A model generated the notes under the pieces. The model had not been told where the DNA came from, did not search any database, and was given only the letters and a program-made list of their open reading frames with translations. The position numbers and the translations under genes were made by a program. DNA of 64,000 nt, taken from contig CABZSR010000004.1 in NCBI GenBank assembly GCA_902528415.1, positions 1 to 64,000 on the forward strand, written 5' to 3'. Positions 58,370 through 64,000 of the stretch are shown in pieces; position 1 is the first letter of the stretch, and each line of letters starts with the position of its first letter. Source of the stretch: an uncultured SAR116 cluster alpha proteobacterium. GTDB lineage: Bacteria; Pseudomonadota; Alphaproteobacteria; Puniceispirillales; Marisalimonadaceae.

Positions 58370-58639
58370 TTATTCAGCAGCTTGTTTGACAGGCTCAACT
58401 GATACGAACATCTTTTTACCCTTATGTTCTTTAAATTTTACATGTCCATCTATCAAAGAAAAAATCGTATGATCTTTGCCCATACCTACATTTAATCCTG
58501 GATGAAATTTTGTACCTCTTTGCCTTATTATAATATTACCAGGAACAACAGCTTCACTGCCAAATTTTTTAACTCCTAATCTTCTACCGGCAGAATCTCT
58601 ACCATTTCTAGAACTTCCACCTGCTTTTTTATGTGCCAT
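58370..58639 (-). CDS. rpmA: 50S ribosomal protein L27
   Basis: 89 aa. Starts [20 protein letters not shown], the conserved L27 N-terminus without a cleavable leader, followed by [20 protein letters not shown]. Part of the peptidyl-transferase centre. Eleven bp after rplU. Confidence 0.98.
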   Translation of the reverse strand: MAHKKAGGSSRNGRDSAGRRLGVKKFGSEAVVPGNIIIRQRGTKFHPGLNVGMGKDHTIFSLIDGHVKFKEHKGKKMFVSVEPVKQAAE

Positions 58640-58650
58640 CTATAAATCCT

Positions 58651-59196
58651 TTAATTATCTTTAGTAGTTGATTTTTTGATTTTCGGTTCAGCTTTAGTTT
58701 TAGCTTGACCTGCGACTTTTTTTTCCTTTGACTTGGCTGTTACTGTTTTAGCTTTAATTTCAGTTTTAACTTTAGGCTCTGTTACCTTCGGCTTATTAAC
58801 TGCTGGTTTAGCTTTAGTTTGAGTTTTAACTTTTGAATCTGTTGACTTAGTGACAGCTTTTTTTGGAGTAAGCTTAGATCCGCCTTTTTCAGCAATGTCA
58901 ATAATCTTAAGAAGAGTTAGATCTTGTTTGTGTCCTTGTTTTCTACGACTATTTTTTCTTCTTCTTTTATAAATCATAGTTATTTTTGGTCCACGAGTTT
59001 GTCTAACAACTTGGGCCATAACTGCAGCGTCATTTATGATAGGGTGACCTAATGTAACTTTTTTACCTTCGCCAATCATTAGCACGTTAACAAGAACTAC
59101 TTGATCTCCGTCATTTGCGTTTAATTTTTCAACTAAAACCATATCTTCTTTTTCAACGCGATATTGTTTTCCACCGGTTTTAACTACTGCATACAT
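58651..59196 (-). CDS. rplU: 50S ribosomal protein L21 with long basic C-terminal tail
   Basis: 181 aa; residues 1-100 are normal L21 (YAVVKTGGKQYRVEKEDMVL, IYKRRRKNSRRKQGHKQDLT). Residues about 108-181 are a low-complexity Lys/Thr/Ala/Pro/Val tail with repeated K-x-K-T/A-K units. E. coli L21 has 103 residues; long basic tails occur in some alphaproteobacterial L21. The tail is likely disordered and may contact rRNA. Transcribed from the promoter at 59277-59304. Confidence 0.97.
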   Translation of the reverse strand: MYAVVKTGGKQYRVEKEDMVLVEKLNANDGDQVVLVNVLMIGEGKKVTLGHPIINDAAVMAQVVRQTRGPKITMIYKRRRKNSRRKQGHKQDLTLLKIIDIAEKGGSKLTPKKAVTKSTDSKVKTQTKAKPAVNKPKVTEPKVKTEIKAKTVTAKSKEKKVAGQAKTKAEPKIKKSTTKDN

Positions 59197-59276
59197 TTAA
59201 TTATTCCGATTATTAAAATTTTTTTATATATATAATAAGTTAATAATTATTAAATTTAATTATGAATTGTTAACGG

Positions 59277-59304
59277 AATATAGCTCGAAACAACAATCTG
59301 TCAA
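59277..59304 (-). promoter_or_regulatory. Strong sigma70-type promoter of rplU-rpmA
   Basis: On the minus strand the -35 is TTGACA (59299-59304) and the -10 TATATT (59277-59282), with a 16-bp spacer. It predicts an mRNA leader of about 75 nt before the rplU ATG at 59196. This is one of the best promoter matches in the window and fits a highly expressed ribosomal operon. Confidence 0.85.
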
Positions 59305-59353
59305 GCTTTTAGATTAATAGTAAATAGTTAAGATGCTATAAGTAAAGGTAATT

Positions 59354-60217
59354 TTACGGTACTAACAAAGCGGGGTCTAAACGTTCTAAAAACCAGTTAA
59401 TACGCCAATCTAAATGTGGACCAGTAGATCTCCCGGTAGATCCAATTTCACCAATTTTTTGACCTTTTTTAACTTTGTCTCCAACATTTACATTTATCAA
59501 TGATAGATGTGAGTATACAGATGTAACTCCATGACCATGGTCTAACATTATAGTTCCACCGGTGTAATACAAATCTTTTTCTGCCATTCTTACTATTGAT
59601 TCTATTGGTGCCAATACAGAAGTACCTTTTTTTGCTGCTATATCAATACCATAGTGAGGACGTTTAGGTTTTCCATTTAGTATTCGTTGGCTTCCAAACA
59701 CACCTGAAATTATTCCTTTTGCAGGCCAATTGAACTCTTCAAAAATAAAATCTATATTACTATCCAAATTTCGAATGTTTTTAATAGCTTTATTTTCTCT
59801 GATGATCCTATCATAAAAAGATTTTGGAGGAGTAACCATTTTTTTTTCAAGGCCATTTATCATTTGAGTTTTATAAATTCTTTTTTTTATATTAAGAGTT
59901 TTAGAAATCCAATTTTGGTTAATTTTTATTGATAGATCGGCGATTTTAGGATGATCTCTTCCAAAGCCAATTACAAAAAAACCTTTTGATGTTTTTCTGA
60001 GTAATCGTTCTTTAAATCTAACACTTAAATTACTGTCAATTTTACCTTTAACTAATCCGCCTTGAATAAAATTACCTTCAAGAAACACCTTTATATCATT
60101 ATAATCTAAAGTTAGTGTTTCTTTTGCAATACAAGGATTTATTTTTAAAAAAAATAAAAAAAATAAAGTTTTAATCAAAGTATTCTTTAGATTTTCTATT
60201 TCTATTTTATTATTCAT
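59354..60217 (-). CDS. M23 family metallopeptidase
   Basis: 287 aa. An N-terminal hydrophobic segment (about 12-30, TLIKTLFFLFFLKINPCIA) suggests export. The M23 core follows at about 185-275: HYGIDIAAKKGTSVLAPI with H-x-x-x-D, LDHGHGVTSVYSHLS and STGRSTGPHLDWRINW. The last motif reads HLD where LytM-type enzymes have HLH, so the third zinc ligand may be Asp or the site altered. Likely a peptidoglycan endopeptidase of the envelope. It overlaps livM by ATGA and is thus part of the transporter operon. Confidence 0.88.
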   Translation of the reverse strand: MNNKIEIENLKNTLIKTLFFLFFLKINPCIAKETLTLDYNDIKVFLEGNFIQGGLVKGKIDSNLSVRFKERLLRKTSKGFFVIGFGRDHPKIADLSIKINQNWISKTLNIKKRIYKTQMINGLEKKMVTPPKSFYDRIIRENKAIKNIRNLDSNIDFIFEEFNWPAKGIISGVFGSQRILNGKPKRPHYGIDIAAKKGTSVLAPIESIVRMAEKDLYYTGGTIMLDHGHGVTSVYSHLSLINVNVGDKVKKGQKIGEIGSTGRSTGPHLDWRINWFLERLDPALLVP

Positions 60218-61527
60218 CTTTTTACTTCAGGGATAAGTCCTTTAGGTGCAAATCTTAGAGTTACTAGTAATATTATGCCCATAAACATTAGTCGTATGTG
60301 AGCTGCATTTTCTAGAAGATGGCTCTTAATAAGATTTGTATCAGATATGTGGGAAGTTATAAATGATAAAAGCCATAAACCCAGTGGTTCAGACTGTATC
60401 CAAAAAAACCAAATTAAAAATGCTCCTATTATGGATCCAAAGTTATTGCCAGATCCACCAACAATTACCATGATCCAAATTAAAAAAGTATACCTTAAAG
60501 GTTGATAAGAAACAGGTGTAAACTGTCCGTCGAGTGTTGTTAACATTGCACCTGCAATTCCAACTATAGCAGATCCAATTATAAAAACTTGCAAATGCCT
60601 TTTCTTAATATCTTTTCCCATAGCATTAGCTGAAACCTCATTATCCCTTATGGCTCTCATCATTCTACCCCATGGGGACTTAACAGCTATTTGAAGCAAG
60701 TATAAAATTACTAATAACACTAAAAGGAATAACACAGAGTATGATAATTTAACTATTATTGAAGAAACTTCTGGAAGTGGAATCTTTAATATATTTGCAG
60801 TTTCTAACAGCCATTCTCTTGATTGTAATTCAATCTCGTATGGAACAGGTCTTGGCAATCCGTTAACATTTTTAACACCTCTTGATAACCAATCTTCATT
60901 TTTTAAAATATAAATAATAATCTCTGAGATACCAAGAGTTGCTATTGCTAGATAATCTGATCTCAACCCAAGAGATATTTTACCAATTATAAAAGCTGCA
61001 AACGCTGCTAACAAGCCTCCTACAGGCCAAGATATGATTACAGGAAGATTAAATCCACCTAAGTAACCCGTCTTTGCAGGTTCTATGGCTTCTATTTGTT
61101 CTATTGGAGAGTCAACCATGAGCCTCATTATAAAGTAACCTACAAATATTATTAAAAAAGAAATTAGGTATTTTATTCTTTTGTTAAAATTAACCCTTTT
61201 GAACATAAATACTGAAAAAATAATTGATAAAACCAATATCATCAAACCAATTACTATAGAGTTTCCTCCTGTTTCCCATGCATTGCTGGTTGGAGGCATT
61301 GAAATTATTATGTTAGCAAGGCCACCTAATGCAGCAAAGCCCATCACACCAAAGTTGACAATTCCTGCGTTGCCCCACTGAACATTAATGCCAAGAGTCA
61401 TTATTGAAGATATAAGGCATAAATTAAATATCGTTAATGCTACATTCCAACTTTGAAATATCCCAACTGCAAATAAAATGATTGCCATTAAAAAATATAA
61501 AATTTGTATCCGTGATCTATTTTTCAT
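60214..61527 (-). CDS. livM: Branched-chain amino acid ABC transporter permease LivM
   Basis: 437 aa, longer than many LivM. Membrane segments throughout, with the LivM block NVQWGNAGIVNFGVMGFAAL near residues 48-67, GISEIIIYILKNEDWL and the coupling loop SPWGRMMRAIRDNEVSANAM. Inner-membrane permease for high-affinity uptake of branched-chain amino acids or similar. Follows livH by 10 bp. Confidence 0.93.
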   Translation of the reverse strand: MKNRSRIQILYFLMAIILFAVGIFQSWNVALTIFNLCLISSIMTLGINVQWGNAGIVNFGVMGFAALGGLANIIISMPPTSNAWETGGNSIVIGLMILVLSIIFSVFMFKRVNFNKRIKYLISFLIIFVGYFIMRLMVDSPIEQIEAIEPAKTGYLGGFNLPVIISWPVGGLLAAFAAFIIGKISLGLRSDYLAIATLGISEIIIYILKNEDWLSRGVKNVNGLPRPVPYEIELQSREWLLETANILKIPLPEVSSIIVKLSYSVLFLLVLLVILYLLQIAVKSPWGRMMRAIRDNEVSANAMGKDIKKRHLQVFIIGSAIVGIAGAMLTTLDGQFTPVSYQPLRYTFLIWIMVIVGGSGNNFGSIIGAFLIWFFWIQSEPLGLWLLSFITSHISDTNLIKSHLLENAAHIRLMFMGIILLVTLRFAPKGLIPEVKR

Positions 61528-61537
61528 ATCTAAAATT

Positions 61538-62548
61538 TTAAATTATTTTACCTTTATAAATTCCTGTTGGTCTTATTAATAAAACTAATACTAATATTAT
61601 AAAAGAAATAGCTATTTTGTAATCGGTTGAGAGTATTTGTAACAATCCATCTGGAACTAAATAATTAGGAAGAAAATAAAAAAATATTTTTTTGTATGCA
61701 AATGTTACTATTAATTCAGAAAATGCTATCACGAATCCACCTATAATTGCACCTACAGGATTACCAACTCCACCCACGATGGCTGCAGAAAAAATTGGCA
61801 GAACTAAATGTAGATATGTAAAAGGTTTATAGCTTTTATCAAGACCATAAAGAGTGCCTGCCACACAAGCTAAGGTACCAGTTATTATCCAAGTGATTAA
61901 AACAACCTTTTCTGGATTAATTCCAGATAATAAAGCTAATTCCTTATTATCTGAATAAGCTCTCATAGATTTCCCAGTTTTTGTTTTATTTAAAAACCAA
62001 AAAAGTAAAATAACTAAAATTATGCTTAAAACTATAGTTATACCTTGTGTTGTTTTTAATGCTAATCCTTCTCTTAATCCCGTATAGTTTTTAAAGGTTT
62101 TTGCCTTTAAAATAAATCTTTCGCCATCAAAGAAATTTTTATCACCGGGTCCTATTATGAACCTAATTAATCCACCTGTAAAAAACATTACACCAATAGA
62201 AACAATTAAATTAATTACACTCTTTGAGTTTTGTAGCCTGTAAAATTTAAAAATTATTTTATCCACCAATATGCAATAAAAAATTGTAATTATAATTGCA
62301 AATGGCAAAACTATAATCGCTGTTGGCAAGGGATTTAAATTTATTTCAAGACTTAGAAATAGCCAGCATAAAAGAATTGAACTCATAGCACCAAATGACA
62401 TGAATTCACCATGTGCAAAATTAGAAAATCTGAGAACACTATAAACTATTGTTATGCCTAAGGCACCGAGCGCTAGTTGACTACCATAAGTTAGACCTGG
62501 TATTAGTATATAGTTCGATATTAATGTAATTCCATTTAGAAAATCCAT
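61538..62548 (-). CDS. livH: Branched-chain amino acid ABC transporter permease LivH
   Basis: 336 aa. LivH features: LALGALGITIVYSVLRFSNF, AHGEFMSFGAM, TKTGKSMRAYSDNKELALLS (the coupling motif) and ILPIF-type LVLPIFSAAIVGGVGNPVGA. Inner-membrane partner of LivM. Six bp after livF. Confidence 0.94.
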   Translation of the reverse strand: MDFLNGITLISNYILIPGLTYGSQLALGALGITIVYSVLRFSNFAHGEFMSFGAMSSILLCWLFLSLEINLNPLPTAIIVLPFAIIITIFYCILVDKIIFKFYRLQNSKSVINLIVSIGVMFFTGGLIRFIIGPGDKNFFDGERFILKAKTFKNYTGLREGLALKTTQGITIVLSIILVILLFWFLNKTKTGKSMRAYSDNKELALLSGINPEKVVLITWIITGTLACVAGTLYGLDKSYKPFTYLHLVLPIFSAAIVGGVGNPVGAIIGGFVIAFSELIVTFAYKKIFFYFLPNYLVPDGLLQILSTDYKIAISFIILVLVLLIRPTGIYKGKII

Positions 62549-62554
62549 CGAAAT

Positions 62555-63259
62555 CTAACCTCCTAAAAAAGCTTGTCGAACTTTTTTGTTTTCTAAAAGT
62601 GAATTTCCAGTATCTGTAAAAAGGTTTTTTCCTTGGTTTAGAACAAAACCCAAATTAGAAATTTTTAGGGCTTGTTTTGCATTTTGTTCAACCATTAAAA
62701 CTGCAGTTCCTTGATTAGCTATTTCGGTAATTTTGTTAAATAAACCTTCCATAATAATTGGAGAAATCCCAGCAGAGGGTTCATCTAACATTAACACTTT
62801 AGGTTTGGTCATTAAAGCTCTTCCTACTGCAACTTGTTGTCTCTGACCACCAGATAATTCACCGGCCAACTGATATTGTTTATCTTTTAAAACAGGAAAG
62901 AGTTCATAAATATATTCTAGCATTTTTGTACAATCATGCTGTTCAACAAATGCACCCATTTCCAAGTTTTCTTCAACTGTTAATGAAGGAAATATATTGT
63001 TAGTTTGTGGAACAAAACCCATTCCTTTTAGAACTCGTTGCTGAGGCGGTATATTAGTTATGTCTTCACCGTCTAAAATAATTTTTCCTTGTTTTACAGG
63101 TAATAGTCCAAATAGTGCTTTCATAGCTGTTGATTTTCCTGCACCATTAGGACCGACTATTGACGATATCTCTCCTTCATTAACGCCGACATCGCAATTA
63201 AAAAGAATATCAATCGATCCATACCCACAAGTTATATTTTCCCCAAATAGTAAGTACAT
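62555..63259 (-). CDS. livF: Branched-chain amino acid ABC transporter ATPase LivF
   Basis: 234 aa. Walker A VGPNGAGKSTAMKAL, Q-loop VPQTNNIFPSLTVEENLEM, signature LSGGQRQQVAVGRALM and Walker B VLMLDEPSAGISP, then H-switch region replaced by the LivF-type VEQNAKQAL. Cytoplasmic ATPase. Eighteen bp downstream of livG. Confidence 0.96.
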   Translation of the reverse strand: MYLLFGENITCGYGSIDILFNCDVGVNEGEISSIVGPNGAGKSTAMKALFGLLPVKQGKIILDGEDITNIPPQQRVLKGMGFVPQTNNIFPSLTVEENLEMGAFVEQHDCTKMLEYIYELFPVLKDKQYQLAGELSGGQRQQVAVGRALMTKPKVLMLDEPSAGISPIIMEGLFNKITEIANQGTAVLMVEQNAKQALKISNLGFVLNQGKNLFTDTGNSLLENKKVRQAFLGG

Positions 63260-63277
63260 AGCTTAATTATTACTCAT

Positions 63278-64000
63278 TTAATTTTTACCTAGATAAACTT
63301 CTATAACCTTTTCATTTTTTCTTATTTTTGATATTTCATCTGTCATTAAGATGGATCCTTCAGCCATTACAATAACTGGGTCACATAATCTACTTATAAA
63401 ATCTATATCATGTTCAATCATGCAAAAAGTATAATTTAACTCCTTGTTAAGTCTTAATATGGCATCGCCAATTGTGTTTAACAAAGTCCGATTTACGCCG
63501 GCACCTACTTCATCAAGGAGAACTATTTTTGGTCTTACCATCATTGTTCTTCCTAACTCTAATAATTTTTTTTGTCCCCCAGAAAGATTACCAGCATATT
63601 CATTTGCAATATGTTTTAATTGTAAAAAATCTAAAACATCATTTGTTTTTTCCAAAATCTTTTGTTCTTCTTGTTTTATTTTATTTTTTCTGAACCATGT
63701 ATTTATTATTGATTCACCTATTTGATTAGGTGGTACCATCATCAAATTATCTCTAACTGTTAGAGAGGCAAATTCATGAGCTATCTGAAAGGTTCTAAGT
63801 ATACCAAGGTTAAAAAGTTGATGAGGTTCATAACTGGTAATATCTGTATTTCCAAGTTTTATACTTCCTGAATCAGGTTTAATAGAACCATTAATAATAT
63901 TAAATAAAGTTGTTTTTCCTGCTCCATTCGGTCCAATAAGTGCTGTAACTGAGGATTTTTCAATGTTTAATGAAACATTGTTTATAGCCTGTATACCACC
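63278..64000 (-). CDS. livG: Branched-chain amino acid ABC transporter ATPase LivG, 5' end beyond the window
   Basis: 240 codons visible; the frame is open to the last base of the window, so the start lies beyond it. Walker A LIGPNGAGKTTLFNII, Q-loop LRTFQIAHEFASLTVRDNLM, signature LSGGQKKLLELGRTMM and Walker B IVLLDEVGAGVN followed by IEHDIDF. A start at the internal Met near 63745 would remove the Walker A motif and is wrong. Cytoplasmic ATPase of the Liv system; the binding protein must lie to the right or elsewhere. Confidence 0.95.
   Translation of the reverse strand, partial: GGIQAINNVSLNIEKSSVTALIGPNGAGKTTLFNIINGSIKPDSGSIKLGNTDITSYEPHQLFNLGILRTFQIAHEFASLTVRDNLMMVPPNQIGESIINTWFRKNKIKQEEQKILEKTNDVLDFLQLKHIANEYAGNLSGGQKKLLELGRTMMVRPKIVLLDEVGAGVNRTLLNTIGDAILRLNKELNYTFCMIEHDIDFISRLCDPVIVMAEGSILMTDEISKIRKNEKVIEVYLGKN

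Noticed and set aside
63278-63745. Complete 155-aa ATPase gene
   Set aside because: The frame is open to the window edge and carries Walker A upstream of that Met; it is a partial livG.

Overview
The window looks like chromosomal DNA from a low-GC, gene-dense, probably marine, free-living alphaproteobacterium. Three things support this: an Irr-type Fur regulator with a histidine triplet; the linkage xerC / fsa-type transaldolase / priA / atpHAGDC; and the string rplU-rpmA-obgE-proB-proA-nadD-rsfS-rlmH-gpmI-ctpA-rppH running towards atpC. TRAP transport, CaiB-type CoA-transferases, MmgE/PrpD proteins and amidase-signature enzymes would fit an oligotrophic lineage such as the AEGEAN-169/HIMB59 or SAR116 relatives; that placement is inference. 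The standard genetic code is used, TTG starts are common, and intergenic gaps are short (the longest is about 160 bp). I saw no rRNA, tRNA, CRISPR array, insertion sequence or prophage.

Region 1 (1-15450) is catabolic. A cut-off PcaB/adenylosuccinate-lyase-family gene, a crotonase and a tautomerase-like gene lie on the minus strand. Diverging from them is a plus-strand cluster: HTD2-type hydratase, MmgE/PrpD, CaiB CoA-transferase, CitE/HpcH lyase, MaoC hydratase, second CaiB, then a DctPQM TRAP transporter. A convergent amidase, a second MmgE/PrpD and an acyl-CoA dehydrogenase follow. The enzyme set resembles both the itaconate-degradation locus of Pseudomonas aeruginosa (PA0878-PA0886) and the mesaconyl-CoA branch of the 3-hydroxypropionate bicycle. 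I infer import of a branched C5 dicarboxylate (itaconate, mesaconate or citramalate) and cleavage to acetyl-CoA and pyruvate. The dctP gene is out of frame at a run of nine C.

Region 2 (15447-36801) is accessory metabolism: AzlCD amino-acid exporter, RidA, SDR, alpha/beta hydrolase with an SCP2-like partner, a ThDP enzyme, a decaying ppk1-ppx polyphosphate pair, two membrane transporters, a MhpD-like hydratase, an FMO-like flavoprotein, a hydroxyisobutyrate-dehydrogenase-like enzyme, GST, NIPSNAP protein, FAH-family enzyme, third CaiB, an omega-amino acid:pyruvate aminotransferase, a Blh-like persulfide dioxygenase and a second amidase.

Region 3 (36802-39617) is an iron/peroxide module: irr followed by katG. 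The irr promoter carries a Fur-like palindrome, and a near-consensus Irr box (ICE) lies upstream of the katG promoter.

Region 4 (39616-64000) is mostly housekeeping. It holds xerC, the fsa-type transaldolase, priA, the F1-ATPase operon (with a hairpin that covers the atpH ribosome-binding site), a third amidase, the rppH-ctpA-gpmI-rlmH-rsfS-nadD-proA-proB-obgE run, rpmA-rplU with a strong sigma70-type promoter, an M23 peptidase, and a branched-chain amino-acid ABC transporter (livM, livH, livF and livG cut by the window end).
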